A DNA stretch of 64,000 nt from Eonycteris spelaea (GCA_003508835.1 PUFA01000070.1:4216001-4280000), one strand, 5' to 3'; shown: positions 1-13,645, counted from the stretch's first letter. A program made the numbers and translations. The notes: generated by a model from the sequence alone, not told the origin.

Positions 1-1167
1 CGTCATTGGTAAACACACAATTTTGACACACAATATGACAAATATGTCATATTGGTTTGGTTTTCTTTTATTCTAATTTATAAAAAAATGCAATTCAGCA
101 AGAAAAAGAGTGCAATTCAAGATTTGAGTATGAGTAATATCTAGCTTGACTAAACTTATTTACAAATGAAGATACATACTTGGATTTCAGTTCGATTCTC
201 CATTATACTACCCTTGAGAAATTTACTTTAAAAGTCCTGCTCCATGAGATGCTATTTGTTAGTGGCCTGCAAACCTTATATGTGCCAATAATTTTTGTAT
301 TCATTTTGGTCTGGAATGGACAGATCCCAAATAGAGCTATTTATATCTTTGTAATTTTTTTTTCCCAAATGTTAAAGATTAACAAACCAGTGTAGTGGGC
401 AATTTCATATTTCCTTGGCAAATCAGCACTCAGTACTAAACATCACCATTCCAATACTGTTGGCACTCATAGCCATTCCCACAAAGTCTATTTCAATTTT
501 CTGTTCACATTTTAGTTTTGGCTAGGCCTCAAGAGTGTCACTTATGGATGTAATAGAACATTTCAAGATTAGCTCTTTCCTGGCATGGCCTAGAATGGTT
601 ATTCTCAAACTAGAATCTCAGACCACTGTGAGCCACAGATATATTTTCTACAAAAATTTTTAAGTTTTGTATTTTCTTTTGATGAAAATGTTTTAAAAAA
701 TACAAGTACATTTGGGGTTGTCTGCATGCCTATCTTATAACCAAAGATGGAAATTTCAGTTCTCACTTTTTGATTTTGTGTTGCCTTGGGATCACCTTAA
801 GTGATGTTCATTACATTTTGGTGGGGAACAGACTCTTTAGTCACTGACCCAAAAGTCACTAGAGTCAGTAACTATATTCTCAAGGTAAAAAGACTCTCAA
901 GTTTGAGATATACTGATCTGGCTCATTAGATGAGGACAAAAGCTATTGCCTTCACAGACCAGTACTTCTTGAGAGAGAAATCTGTGAATCAATAGATATT
1001 TAATCATACATTTTTGGGGGTATTATTTTTTCTTGTAATTTTCTAAAAACATATTTTTCTTGGGCTGTATAATACTGCCTTCATTAAAGTGGGATACTTA
1101 TATGCAAAAGATGAAATTAGACCCATATCGTATATCTTATATCAGGATCTTGAAGAGATACTAACAT
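1..1167. other. Unclassified AT-rich sequence
   Basis: No gene, RNA or repeat that I can name. A 71-codon frame at 180-395 has no recognisable domain and looks like chance. A stretch near 595-640 faintly resembles the start of a MER5-type DNA transposon, but the match is too weak to call. Confidence 0.5.
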
Positions 1168-1620
1168 TCTCATGTTCATTTACAATAGCCAAGATGTGGA
1201 AATAACCTAACTGCCCATTGACAATGAATGGATAAGGAAAATGTGGTATGTACATACAATGGCATACTATTCAGCCTTTAAAAAGAAGGAAATTCTGCAA
1301 TATGTGATGACATGGATGAACTTTGAGGAAATTATGCTTAGTGAAATAAGCCAGTCACAGAAATACAATATTGCATGATTTGACTTATGTGAGATATCTA
1401 AAATAGTCAAATTCACATAATCAAAGAGTGTAATGGTGGTTCCAGGAACTTGGGGGAGGGAGAAATGTGAAGTTGCTAATCAATGGGCATAAAGTTTCAG
1501 TTAAGCAAGACAGATAAGCTCTAGAGATCTGCTGTGCCACATTGTACCTGTAGCTAATGATAATGTATTGTGCACTTAAAATTTTGTTAAAATGGGAGAA
1601 CTCATGTTACATATTCTTAA
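1168..1620 (+). mobile_element. L1 LINE 3' fragment (end of ORF2 plus 3' UTR)
   Basis: Translating the + strand gives decayed pieces of the L1 ORF2 C-terminus, such as MDE-like, NVVCTYNGI-like and 'EIMLSEISQ'-like matches, broken by stops. The non-coding tail follows with a G-rich stretch at about 1447-1460. The last 60 bases resemble the L1MA/L1MB 3' end. The copy is 5'-truncated and old. Confidence 0.85.
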
Positions 1621-1692
1621 ATACTTAAATTTTAGTTAAATACTTAACTAAATACTTAACTAGATATTTAATTTAAGTTAAATACTTACATT
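1618..1692. repeat. Degenerate 'aaatactta' direct/inverted repeats
   Basis: The 9-mer aaatactta and variants recur about five times in 75 bases, with complementary taagt copies. It lies immediately after the L1 3' end and may have grown out of its A-rich tail. Confidence 0.6.
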
Positions 1693-3084
1693 TTTTTTTC
1701 AGAATTAAAAAATCCAAAATCTCCCAAAGTGTGTGTTTTTTTGTTCTAATTTTAACACTATTCCTCTCTACTGGGTATGCCCTCTTCCCTCAAAAATCTA
1801 CCCATGATTGAAGACTACCTTTTGTTTCTTACCTTTCTAAATGACTGAGTAAAGGTGATCTCTCTATTACTTGTTTTGTAACCATTTTCTTAATATCTTC
1901 AATTCCATTTCCTTTGAAATCAAGGTGTAGTTTACTAACTTTTATGACTCTGCTGTTATGGTAATTATTTATGTTCTGCCTCATGGCATATATTCATGGA
2001 TATTACAGCCGGAAAAGATTTATCAAATTATTTGCCAAGGATACCTTAATGATGCCTGTTTAGTTCATGGTCAGATAAATTACTGAAACTTCCATTCAAG
2101 CCCTGAGAGCGTGACGGACTTGCCTGAAGCCAGAAGCTAACCAGAACTCACATTCATAAATAGCTTCCTGGTAAAACAGAGCTCTTTCTAGAACATCAAG
2201 TTCCTGGTCTAAAAAGGAAGAATGAGTTAAAACATCCTACTACAACTGTTAACATTTATTGCCACTTGCCGATGTTGAGAAACTGAGCATAGTGCTTTTT
2301 GGGTGTAATTAAATTTAATATTCAAACAATGCCTAATGAAGAAGGTACTCTCACTATCTGAATCCATTATGGATGATTCTAATCTCCCAGATTTCCAACA
2401 GTTACCACTTTGTGCATGGACAAGTTTGCTTATAACTATGAATGTGTAGTGGAGAAAAGTCTGATCAGTTTGTCTGTGAATTATTATTTTTTTCCCATGG
2501 CTTTGTCTCCCTTTATTTTTCCAAATCTTAATTTGATATTCCTGTGAAGCTTCGTCAGTGTTTTAGAGTAGACTGTCTTTTTTCTTATTGCATTTATATT
2601 GATAAAGTACAAAGAATAACATGTGCATGCGTACACACACACACTCCATAACACTCCATGATTTTGCTGAGACTTAATGACTATAATTTGTCTTTCCTTT
2701 ATTTTCCAAATATAAATTTATTTCAAGTATTCATTTTACATTTCGTATCTATGGTTCTCTATCCAATATTCAGCGGATCCTATCCTATCTCCCAACTCCC
2801 CAGGCTGAGAAATCACTGTTTAAAGGTGTTCTGCTTTCTCTCAGATTTTCTTTCTTTTACTATTTACTTAAATGGAGTGGTCCAGTTTACTTATGTAGGC
2901 TGCTGCTGATAAGCTACAAATGATTTCCATTACTTGATGGGATTTAAAATATTTTTTCCACTTTCATAGTGTAGTCTTTTGTTTCCCATTGTCCACTGAC
3001 ACTGAAAAGTCCTTTTACTTATAAACAGAAACTTTGGAGAAGGTTGACTGGCTCCACAGAGAGAAGTTTCTATAAAGGAAACAA
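1693..3084. other. Unclassified sequence
   Basis: Nothing recognisable. A short AC run is at 2633-2644. The 83-codon frame at 2658-2909 has no known motif and ordinary base composition. Confidence 0.5.
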
Positions 3085-3200
3085 AGTATACTTGCATTCA
3101 CTGAATGCTCATCATGAGCTGGAAGTGTAGCAGTGAACCTAATACTCAAAATCTTGCTCTCAGAGATCTTAATGTACTCTAATCTCATTGGAGGCAAATG
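3085..3200 (-). mobile_element. L2/L3-type LINE 3' fragment (antisense)
   Basis: The order of motifs (tgaatgctca, a 'gagct' block, 'cagtgaac', 'agagatctta', 'tctaatctcat') follows the antisense L2 3' region, where a 'table of sizes' motif precedes the 'insert/gagctcacagtctag' block. The copy is short and diverged. Confidence 0.5.
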
Positions 3201-4374
3201 TGAGAATTGCTTTAATGACAGTGGGAGGTGACCTTAAAAGGTAACTTGGTTCATTCTCTGGCTTCTAGAAACTTTAGAGGTAGAATATCATTTATGTATT
3301 TACAGGTTTAAAAAAATTGTAATATAATCCTGGGTTGGATACTTAGATTGCTGAGGTTTCATATTTTAGTTCTTTTTCTCCCAAGGTTAGTATGAAGACT
3401 TTAATCTTATTCTATTAATTCTTTCTGTAAATCTCTTCTGCTCCATCTTGGAAAATACTTGCTCATTTCATTGAATATTAAATTTAAAAAGTTCTCTGTA
3501 TTCTCCATGTTATGTAGATGTGATATTTTAGAACTACTTTTAAATTCTACTGGTAAAATCTAATAAACAGGAAGGATGGCTATAAAGAAGGGTAATCAGT
3601 TTTTTTAAGTGTTAAAATAAATTGAAGTGACAGCTAAGAGAAAAGTAAAATCTGTGTCCAGTTGGTGTTAAGATGGTTGAAAGAATCAACTTTTTTCGTT
3701 TAAAAAACAGAAACTGGAAGGCTTGATTAGAATTGAAAGGTGAATGATAGTCCTTTTTTCCCAATAATTTTTGACTAACAGTAATAAAGGCTTCTGTGAA
3801 GTACACTAGGTATGACATACATAAGAATGGCAAACTATTATGTGAAAAGTATTTCTCTTTCTCTCACATCACTGTTAAAATAACTAGTTCCAGCATCCGG
3901 AAGGAGAGTTTCTTTTCAGAGAGCTGCTGAGTTACTAAAAGTTTATAAGAATTTTCCCCAAGTGTTCAAAGAGCTCTGGTCTCAGAATAGCAGAGACCAA
4001 AGAATTCCTCCTTCTATTGAAAATTAGTAAAATATAACTTCCCCATTTGTTGTATTGCTTTTCATTTATTACAGAATCATTTTTATTTTCTAGTATGATG
4101 AACTACCCTCTCTGAACTAAATAAAGGCTTTCAGATTCTGAGAAGTGTGAAAGATAGTTTCTACTCGTTTGGGCCGCCAGTATTAATGCCATGGATTTAA
4201 ACAATGCACACATTCACACACAAGTCTCTTGGAGTTATCATTAGAATTGTTATTTTTACATCATAATAGGACTCAATTCGAGTTCCCTATGTTTGTCAGT
4301 ATTTCCCTAATCTAGAAATGCCCATTTGATACAGGGCATTAAGCATCTACATAGATTTTTATTTTATCTAGAGA
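3201..4374. other. Unclassified sequence
   Basis: No gene or nameable repeat. The minus-strand frame at 3612-3833 (73 codons) is judged to be chance. Confidence 0.5.
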
Positions 4375-4570
4375 TGTGCTGTCCATCGAGTAGCCAATAG
4401 ACACATGTAGATGTTCCAATTAATCAAAATTAAATAAAATTAGAAATTCAGTCTTTCAGTTACACTAGATACATGTCAAGTGCTAAATAGCCACATGTGT
4501 CTAGCGGTTGCCACGCTAAACAGCATATATAAAGAACATTTCTACAAAGTTCTATTTAACAGTGATGATT
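4375..4570. mobile_element. hAT-type non-autonomous DNA transposon remnant (MER family)
   Basis: Contains the characteristic 'gtagccaatagacacatgt' start and the 'tagccacatgtgtctagcgg' end motifs, which are roughly inverted copies of each other. This is typical of the common mammalian MER element whose ends read agccacatgtggctagtggc. The same family recurs at 58515-59055. I do not commit to a subfamily. Confidence 0.7.
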
Positions 4571-5129
4571 GGAAGTCAATCCAATTAGTTTTTTTAATGA
4601 CATTTTGAACTACTTCTTTTGTTCCCTTAATGCCTAGGGGACTGATCTACAAAATCTGTTTTAAAAAAATACATTAATAAACTTACTAATGCATTTATAA
4701 TAATGTAAATTGCATGAGCTCTATCTGATCATTAGTTGCTTGATTGTTAGCAAATGTTGAGAAAGTCATGTTGACTGATTTGAATTAAAATTAACTTTCT
4801 GTTAAAATTAGAATCAACAGAGATGGTTATCAGCAACATGACTGACCAGACGATTAATAGACTGGAGATCTCAGGTTTTTGATAGCAAAGAAATTAGATT
4901 GAAGTATTTAAAGAAGAGGGTAAGCATTATGTCACATAATCCTTCTATCCCATGGATAAATAGTGCACATAATTTTTAAGAAATTCTTACCGAAATTGAA
5001 ATTAAATGCAAATAATTACAGGATCTTCAGGATCCTAATACTAACTGGACTTGGATGACATGACTGTAGTAGAGAATAGTCCTGGTCCTTCACTATCTGT
5101 TTCCTCCCTTTTTCTTTGTCATAGACCCT
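4571..5129. other. Unclassified sequence
   Basis: AT-rich, with no nameable element and no ORF of interest. Confidence 0.5.
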
Positions 5130-5468
5130 TTGAATTTCAGCTGGACAAATGGTCACCCTGAATAAAGAGCTTAATTACTAACTTCCCTTGCAGCTGCTTG
5201 TAGCCATCTAAATTTTGCCAACAACACATGTACAAGAGTGATATGTGCCACTGCTTCTTTCTTCTCCTTTCCTGCTGGGTCTACCATGTTGGTGAATATG
5301 ACAATAAGTACTGACTGAACAACCATAAAGAAGGAGCCTGAGGTTTTGACATTCCTTAATTTAATTAATTCCTTAATTATTTATGCTCCGATACTTATAT
5401 AAAAAAAATAAAATTCTACCTTATTTAAGTCACTATTATTTTGTTTGTTTTTAGCAGTTGATAGAATA
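5130..5468 (+). mobile_element. MLT1-like MaLR solitary LTR (partial)
   Basis: The motif order fits an old MaLR LTR: 'cttcccttgcagctgcttg', a 'gtagccatctaa' block, 'gatatgtgccactgcttc', 'cctgctgggtctaccatg' and 'agaaggagcctga', ending in the A+T-rich 'ttaagtcactattattttg' block (the usual 'taagccactgatatttt'). No internal retroviral sequence lies next to it. Confidence 0.6.
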
Positions 5469-5764
5469 TAATATCAGTAGAACAAATACAATAGAACGAA
5501 TAAAATAATCAATATACTACTGGAGTAGCGGGGGAATAGAATGGCAAAGTTTTCAGATTTAAAAAAATGTACCTATCCTCATTGTTCCTTGTGGGTTTTA
5601 TTAACCAATTTATTTTAAAAATTTTATATTCAATTTCCAGTGCAAAGGTCTCTTTCCTTTTCTGTCAAGGTTAAGATTCTATTCATGATAATATTTACAG
5701 ATAAAATTATAAAATTACACTTTGAAAAGTCACTCTTACATCTGCTGTGTTAGTCTTGCACAAG

Positions 5765-5885
5765 TTCTATAAAATATAATTTTCTTCATTTTATAGATGA
5801 GGAGACAGAGACTGAGGGTTTGAGTGACTTACAAAGTACACACAGCCTCTAAGTGGTGGGTTAAGTCCCAAGCTCAGAGATGAAA
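5765..5885 (-). mobile_element. MIR SINE fragment (antisense)
   Basis: The core antisense MIR string is visible: 'ttttatagatgaggagaca', then 'gagtgacttacaaagt', then 'cacacagcctctaagtgg', ending near the position of the MIR tRNA-like box ('aagtcccaagctc'). Confidence 0.85.
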
Positions 5886-8129
5886 TCCACTATGAATTCA
5901 AGTAGATGTAATTGCATTTGTGTTATCTATAGGCAAATTTATGATTGCAAATAAAAGCTGTTATTTAATTGGTAGAAAAATAGGAAACTTTCTAATGTGG
6001 GACATGATAGCTTCTATCCCAATAGTTAGTACTCCTGAAAAGGTTCCTTGTAATACTACTATCATAAAAGGAATTCTTTGTCAATGGTTTAGAGAATGCT
6101 GAAACTCTATGTCTCTTCTGAAGATTCACAATTCACATGTATATATTAAAAGCTTTCAGAAATCCCATTGTAAACAGGCCTTCTAAACTTTAACTCAGAC
6201 TTGATCTAACTCATTCACTACAAAACTCCCCTTTAATGTATATATTAAGGCAGAACATTTTTAGGAAGCCCTGCCTTACTACCAGACAGTTCAGTTTCTG
6301 CTAGAGACATATAATAGTGGTCTAAAACTTGAAGTCATTTTAGAAACAATGATTTAATGGTTCCCTAAACAAGGATGTGGGAAGTAGGCAGCTCATTCAT
6401 TCTTGGACTTTTATGGACCCCAATTCTTGGAAGTTCTTTTTATGGATTTGGCACTACCAGTTACTCCTCAGGGAGGCTGTGTCTGCTACACATCCCATTC
6501 TGGATTACTAATCTTTTTAGACTTCTCTGACTCACAACAAGGCAAATATGTTTAAGGTCACTGGCTGGAAAGTCTTATTAATTATGTTATGCCATGGTAA
6601 AATATGAAATAAGACACTACCATGATTAGAAGAAATTTTAAAATTGTAAAAAAAAGTCTACCAGTTTCTCATAAAGAAAATTAAAAACCCGCTAATTCCT
6701 CTCAAAATTCCCAAAGCGAGAAATACTTATTAACTTTACTTCAGATTTTTAGCTATTTGATATATATTATTTACATATTAGATCTTTTGTCTTCAAAGAA
6801 TCATGGAGTTTCTGAATATTAATGTTAGACACAAGATATTGAAGTCAATCTGGTTATTAAATGAAAATAAAGATAAAACCAAATTATTATTATTATTTAT
6901 TATTTTCATTAACTTTAATGGACAGTATATGGCCATAGCCATGTTTATTAGGGCTAGAGACAGTACTATGAAACGTTCCCTGAGAAGTTTTACTTTAGGC
7001 TTGTAGGTTAATAAAAAGAGTCCTGAATCGCGGTAAGATGATTTAGTATTTAACACAAGAATATGCAGCAGAAGAGCAACTTTTAAAATGTAATTCTCTG
7101 CAAAGTAATTCATATGTTCGGAATAGTTCTAATGACTTAATAGTTCTCAATAGACTTTTGAGGTTTGAAATCATTTCTAAAATCATTGGGAAGAATAAAT
7201 GGATAAAAATTTCTAGGAACATTTTGTAAAGGGTGACTTTTTTATGGGGACTTTCACTATCAAATAAAATATATTATAAAATTTCAGTAATTGATGTACC
7301 ACACTTGTGACAAGAGAATAAGATAGATGTAGAATAGAAGGCAAGAAACAGACTGCATGGAAATTTATACCAAGATAAGGGTGACATTTCAAACTGGTGT
7401 GAAAGGCAAGATTATTTAACAAGCAAAACAGTGGATACAGTATCATCATTTGACAAAAAATTTCCTCTCCTATATGTATTAAAATGAATTTCTGAGGTTT
7501 AAAGTATTCAAAATAAAATTAATAATCTATAAATATAAAAGTATAAGGAATTTTCCAAGCCTAAAAGCAAAAGAAAACATAAAAGTGAAATATTGACAGA
7601 TTTTACTACATAAAATTTCTAAATTAAATGGTAAACAAACTGGGAAAGTATTTGTAACATATGTGACTGGCAAAGTTTAATATCTTTAATATAACAAAAA
7701 CTCTTTTAAATTATTAAGGGATTCACTCATTAATGGGCAAATCAGTGAACAGGACTTTTAAAAAGAAGAGATACAAATAGTGAAAGATCATATGAATATG
7801 TATAAATCAGCAGTCATAAAATAAAAAGTAAGACAGTAAGGTACAATAGAAAAATACTAAAGATTTTTTTAAAATCTATTTTTGATGAAGGTTAAGTAAA
7901 ATGGGAAATTCTTGTGATGAAAGAGTAAATTGGCATAATCTTTCTGATGGTCAATTTGACAATATACAGTATATTTTGCAAGCTCAAATTCTCAGATTTG
8001 TTAGTTCTACTTCAAGAAATTCTTCCCAACAAAGTATTTTAAAATGTGCATAAAATTCATGTATGTTTTATTGTTAAAATTTGAATATTCCCTAAAATAT
8101 TATCATCCCAGAGAATATTGTGCTTAAAA
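5886..8129. other. Unclassified AT-rich sequence
   Basis: No recognisable gene or repeat across about 2.2 kb. Overlapping frames on both strands at 6793-7113 (106 codons, minus) and 6803-7006 (67 codons, plus) have no domain and are biased toward AT-rich codons. The 'attattattattt' runs at 6886-6905 are low complexity. Confidence 0.5.
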
Positions 8130-8362
8130 CCATCAGCTTTGGAGGACAAAGACTGGTTTGAATCCTAATTCTTAATAAGCATTATGTCTTGGAGCAAGTC
8201 TCACTTCTCTGACACTGTTGCCTGATCTGAAAGAGGGAGGCAAAAATGCCTGCCTCACGAGGCTGTTCTAAGGATTAATTGACAACATAGGTAAAGTGTT
8301 TTGTACAATACCTAGAATTCTGCAATTGCAGAGCTCAATAAATGGTAGTTACTACTATTTAC
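8130..8362 (+). mobile_element. MIR SINE (nearly full length)
   Basis: Sense MIR with its usual parts in order: 'ggtttgaatcctaattctt', the 'gagcaagtctcacttctct' block, 'gcctgcctcacgaggctgt', 'aaggattaattgaca' and the tail 'gctcaataaatggtagtta'. Confidence 0.9.
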
Positions 8363-8460
8363 TTATACATAGATGAAAACGTATTTTTGGAGAATATTAA
8401 TGTCATCGAGATATATCTATGATAAAATATTAAGTGGAAAAATCCAGACATGAAACTGTG

Positions 8461-8494
8461 ACACACACACACACACATACACACACAGACACAG
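8461..8494. repeat. (AC)n microsatellite
   Basis: An imperfect AC dinucleotide run of 34 bases with a T and a G interruption. Confidence 0.95.
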
Positions 8495-9289
8495 GATAAT
8501 AGGTGTGACAGTTTTAGATAATTTTCTTATTTTTTTCTGTATTCTTATTTTTTAAAAATGTACCTGTAAGTTTCATAATATGAAAAAATTGCTTTTAAGT
8601 AACTTTTAGGGAGTGCGTCTATGTTGTATTAAATGAAATATGTTGAGATAGACCCTAGAAAATTGCATCTAAGAGTTCTAGAATGAAAGGTAAAATCTAG
8701 GCTTTTTAGTTTACATTCATTTTCATAGAATGTTATTTAACATAGTGAAATGTTATGCTTTACCTATTTTGCTAACTCTTTAGGATTTGACTGTTTAGGA
8801 TTTGATAAATATTTTTGGTCACTTTGTAGAGCATTGTTAAAAGGTTCTACCAAAATTTAAATATAAACAATGAGAAAAATATATACTATGTGAGTATATA
8901 CACAGATAAGCCACAGACAACCCTTCTATGTTTAGTCAACTAACCCCTAATTATCCATGTGTATATCAGCCATATTGTATTTGTAGTCTTTTAAACAAAA
9001 AAATTAGCTCCAATGACATCAAGTATAGTATAACTGAAATACTTTTTGAAATAAAAGTGATACTTTTATAGGTTGCTTTCTTTTCATCAGTTTAAGAACA
9101 AAGTCCTTACTTGTTCACACGTGTATCAAAACGGGTACTTTCTTCTGTCACAGCATATTTACCATCTTTGCGATTGTCTGATATTAACATATAAGAAATA
9201 AAGGGAGAAAATATGTACTTTAATCCTCAAATTCTTTAAATTAGTTAATTGTACAAAAAATAATATCTAATTAAAGAGCTCTTTCGCCT
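8495..9289. other. Unclassified AT-rich sequence
   Basis: No gene or nameable repeat. Confidence 0.5.
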
Positions 9290-9690
9290 ATCTCTGTCGG
9301 TTAGGATAAATCATGTTATGCAATGGTAACAAACTTTCTCCAATATTTCAATGACTCAAAGCCATAGAAGTTCATTGATTTTTGCCACTGCTGCATGTTT
9401 GATGAGGATCAGCAGAAGTGACCTCCTCATTAGTCATTCAGATCCCCAGGCTGTTGGGCATTTCTACTCGTCCAGAACAAGGGAAGAACTGAAGTGGAGC
9501 CATAAGCACCAGCAATTAAACATTATACTTCTACATAATGACATACTCCACTTTGTCAAATTTATTGGCGAAAGCAAGTCACATGGCCATGGTGTCAGGG
9601 AAGAATAATTCTCTTGTGTGACTAAAGGAGAGAGGAATCCCATGTTGCTGAAAAGTTGGTAATATCTACCACACAGGTCCAATAATATTA
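9290..9690. mobile_element. Old interspersed repeat, family uncertain
   Basis: The stretch has the look of an ancient MER-type repeat. A 'ggttaggataaatcatgttat' start, a central 'agatccccaggctgttgggc' block and 'gcaagtcacatggccatgg' resemble a repeat I have seen in other mammalian DNA but cannot name. The 85- and 113-codon frames on opposite strands here do not resemble any protein. Confidence 0.35.
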
Positions 9691-9799
9691 CAACATCCAT
9701 GTTGAAATGAATTCTAATCCCCCAAATCACAGAGGAGAAAGTGGTTATTAGGAAGCAATAGATTGCTTTGATGGAAGTGTTATCTAATATCATTGTGGT

Positions 9800-9902
9800 A
9801 ATCATTTCACAATATATATGTGAAGTAAGTCATCACATTGGACACCTTAAACTTACAGAATGTTGTTTGTTAATTATATCTCAATAAAACTGGGAAAATA
9901 CT
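9800..9902 (+). mobile_element. L1 3' end (short)
   Basis: The L1MA/MB-type 3' terminus is clear: 'gacaccttaaacttacag', then 'ttgttaattatatctcaat', then 'aaaactgggaaaa'. Only the last 100 bases are present. Confidence 0.75.
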
Positions 9903-10868
9903 TCGTGATGTGACTAATCAAATGCAACAATTATGAATCCAAAAGTTAACAAAGATATTATACTTTTTTAAATTATAAAAATACATGTTATCCATTCTAT
10001 GGAAAAGATTTCTCAAATACTAAATTTAAGCAGAAAGAGAAAAGTAAGTAAACTGGTAGTAAAGGGAAAGCAACATTTTTTTTCTTTCTACTTTTTACAT
10101 TTCCTTTTGATGGTTACATGCTTGTCTTCTAGCTATTTGAAACCAGGAGATGGAGCCATGTAGCTGAAGACATTCCAGCACCCAGTTGCTCTGGGAGTCT
10201 CTGAGCAAACCCTTCCCTCTATTCAAGAAGTAGCATTTAATTTGCAATCTTGCAAGGAGGAAAGGGTCTATACCAATGTCGTCTTCTCTTTATGAATAGA
10301 TTAATTTATAAAAGATATAAAAATATAGCTGGGTCATTATATTCAAGAATTATTTTGCAAGAACAGTTTATTTTTCACAAAATACTTCTGTACTCCTAGT
10401 CACGTGATTTTTATATGTACTTCGTATTTATTTTATTTTGATGGTTCCATAGAAAGTATATATCAGTCTGTATTAAGTAGAAAGATTCTAAGTCTGAATC
10501 ATAACTAAACCTGATATTTGAATCAAACCTTAAATCAAGGGTGGGTATCTTAACTGCCAAGAAGAGCCAGGCTTGTATAGTGATGACCGATGTAGGCTGG
10601 CTGAGAACTGTCACAAATAGTCTATGAGTGTGTGTGATGGGAGCTGTTATTCATGTTGCTGATTGAGGCTACAGGAAAATGAAAAACCTGTACTGCCAGG
10701 CCTTCTTATTTCTAAAGAGAACCAAAACCTTAAATTTTATGTAAACTATCCAGATTTTATAGTTTTAAGCTATTTAAGTAAAATAAAAAAATCTCTCCAG
10801 GCTAAACTAACACCTTGTGACTTCCAGTTTATGTCCTTGTCTTATATAGTTTAGAGACGATTTAACAT
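9903..10868. other. Unclassified sequence
   Basis: No gene or named repeat. The short frames at 10411-10614 (minus) and 10663-10854 (plus) lack motifs. Confidence 0.5.
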
Positions 10869-11010
10869 TATTCCATTGAATCCTGATAAGAATGCTATGA
10901 AGTACTTTTTATTATTGTTATTTCATATTTAAGGATGAGACTGAGCACAATCAAGTAATTTGCCCAAAGTCACAAACTAGTTCGTAGATATTCTATTTCC
11001 AGATTCTATC
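10869..11010 (-). mobile_element. MIR SINE fragment (antisense)
   Basis: Antisense MIR: 'aatcctgataagaatgcta', a 'tttattattgttatttcat' block, 'gatgagactgagcacaatc', 'aagtaatttgcccaaagtc' and 'acaaactagttcg'. Confidence 0.85.
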
Positions 11011-11139
11011 TAGAGTTCTTTCCACTCTCTAAGCTTTTTTAGAATATGCAGGCTGCTCTATCACATCTCTGCTGGTGACAACCTACTGCTGTCACTGTGA
11101 GGCTCCATGTTCAGCCAAAGCCAGAGATTTAACTTAGAC

Positions 11140-11748
<609 letters not shown>

Positions 11749-11949
11749 TAACAACCTTCCTCGCCAATTCCTGCAACTCACCTTCCCGTTTGTGATCACC
11801 TAACCTTACCGAAACTTCCCTCCTGCTAAAGTAGAAAATTGTCCCTGCTCTTATTTAAGCTCTCACCACTTAGATTCCATCTGTCTCACCTGCATGAAAC
11901 AAACGCTCTCTCTTTCTTCATAAAATTCTCCCTCTTTTTGCTCTTATTC

Positions 11950-12140
11950 TCATGACTTTCCTTGTACCTCTACCGTGCAATACAGCAAAACGTCTCAAAA
12001 TGTGGTCTGCATTTGTCTTTTTAGTGACTTCCTATATTCCTCTCAAACTCAATTTTATCTGGGTTTCATCCTTACCATTGCACTGAAATGATTACGGACT
12101 ACCTCTTCAACCTCCGCTTGTTCATCTAATTAAGTATCTA
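11950..12140 (+). mobile_element. L2 LINE ORF2 fragment
   Basis: The motif order 'caaaacgtctcaaaatgtgg', 'tctgcatttgtctttttag', 'tctgggtttcatccttacca' and 'ttgcactgaaatgatta' follows the L2 reverse-transcriptase region. L2 sequence further along ORF2 reappears at 13205, so the two are probably parts of one copy. Confidence 0.6.
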
Positions 12141-12194
12141 AATAAGTTGGAAACAATGAATCCAATATATCTCTTTATTTTCCTCATGTGAAAC

Positions 12195-12545
12195 ATGTTC
12201 CTTAAATGCTGCTTTAAATTTTCAGTTTAAATTGAGATATGCTTTAAAGACAGTTAAATTTACAAATGTTAATTGTATAGTCTGATATTTATCTACACAA
12301 AGATCTGTGCCAACTTCTTCCAGTACAAGATGTAGAACGTTGTCATCAATCCCGAAAGCTTCCTCATGCCTCTTTTCCTGTCAATACTCTGGCATGTAAC
12401 CTGATTTCTACGTTAGGTCAGGTTAGCCTACTCTTGTATATAGATAGAATCATACGATGTGTACTCTTTGCGCTAGCTGTATTTCTTTCCAAAGATTTTT
12501 GAGACTTGTCAGTAGCTCTTTCTTAATGATGTACAATATTCGCTC
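12195..12545 (-). mobile_element. Old L1 (L1M) 3' fragment, antisense
   Basis: Antisense of the L1M 3' end: 'aaattgagatatgcttta', 'tacaaatgttaattgtata', 'gcttcctcatgcctctttt' and 'atagaatcatacgatgtgt', followed by the usual 'ctgtatttctttcc' block. Confidence 0.75.
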
Positions 12546-12619
12546 ATATGAATATACAATATATATACATATGTGAATATATATGTGAATATAATTAGTT
12601 TATTCCTTCTCCTCTTGAT

Positions 12620-13185
12620 GAACATTTCTCTATTTCACTAATTTCTGATCTTATCTTTAATATTTTCTTCTTTCTATATATTTTTTCATTGAATTTGCTC
12701 TTCTTTTTTTAGTTTCTTGAGATTGAAGTTTTAATCCCTGATTGCACACTTTTCTTGTCTAATATATGCACTTAAAAATAGAAAAATTACTCTAAATCAT
12801 TATTTTAGCTATATCACAAATTTTGATATGCTATATCAGTTCAAACCATTTTCTAATTTTCATTTTGACTCATAAGTTATTTGGAATGTATTGCTTTTTA
12901 CGTATTTTGAGATTTTCTAGTTATCTTTTTGTTACTAATTTATGGTTTATTTCATTGTGATCAGAGAACATACTCTGTATGACTATAGTCTTTTGAAATT
13001 TATTGAGAATGCTTTATGTCTCATATATAATCTATTTTTGTTAATGCCCCATGTTTACTTGAAAATAATGTGTATTCTGAAGTTTTTGGATATGATGGTG
13101 TTTAATTTTCAATTAAGTCAATTTAGTAAATAGTGTCATTCAATCATTAATATCCTTTTTGATTTTTTTTTGTTGGCTTCCTCTA
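12620..13185 (-). mobile_element. L1 ORF2 central fragment, antisense
   Basis: The + strand carries the familiar antisense ORF2 string 'atttatggtttatttcattg', 'tgatcagagaacatactctg', 'ttttgaaatttattgagaat' and 'gtgtattctgaagtttttgg'. It is diverged, with no continuous frame on the minus strand. It may belong to the same old L1 as 12195-12545 or be separate. Confidence 0.8.
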
Positions 13186-13204
13186 CAAATTACAGAATAA
13201 ACTA

Positions 13205-13645
13205 TATTAAAATGTCTACCTAAAATCTGCCCTCATCTTCTCCTGTTTCCCTTTCTGTTCTTTCTCCCCTGGTTTTCTATGTGAACTCCTCTACATATCA
13301 CAGAGAATGACCTCCTTAGGGTCGTGTGGTTCTGAGCCCCCTTCTCTTCTCACTCTACACTTCCTGGATGCTTTTATTTATCCCCACAGGAAAATTGTAT
13401 ATTATATTTATCTGGGGCCTATTGGCCCAGAGTTTACTGCCCATTGGATAGTCACCTGAATGTCCCACAATCAACATATTCCCAAGTACAAGCATCACCT
13501 TCTATATGATTCTCCTCTTATATTCTCCATCTTAAATTGGTGGTATCAACTTTTCTTTATCTCACTCCAATATTCATGATACATTAAATCTTACAAATTA
13601 TATTCTTAAAATATTTCTTAAATGTGTTCCATTATGTCTAGTACT
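13205..13645 (+). mobile_element. L2 LINE ORF2 fragment (continuation)
   Basis: L2 ORF2 strings in order: 'ctcccctggttttctatgtg', 'ggttctgagcccccttctct', 'tctcactctacacttcctgg' and 'gtcacctgaatgtcccacaa'. It continues the L2 seen at 11950-12140. The gap between them is filled by L1, so this is likely one L2 copy opened by later insertion. Confidence 0.65.

Noticed and set aside
12941..13133. 63-codon plus-strand ORF as a small membrane protein
   Set aside because: It is the antisense of an old L1 ORF2 fragment.
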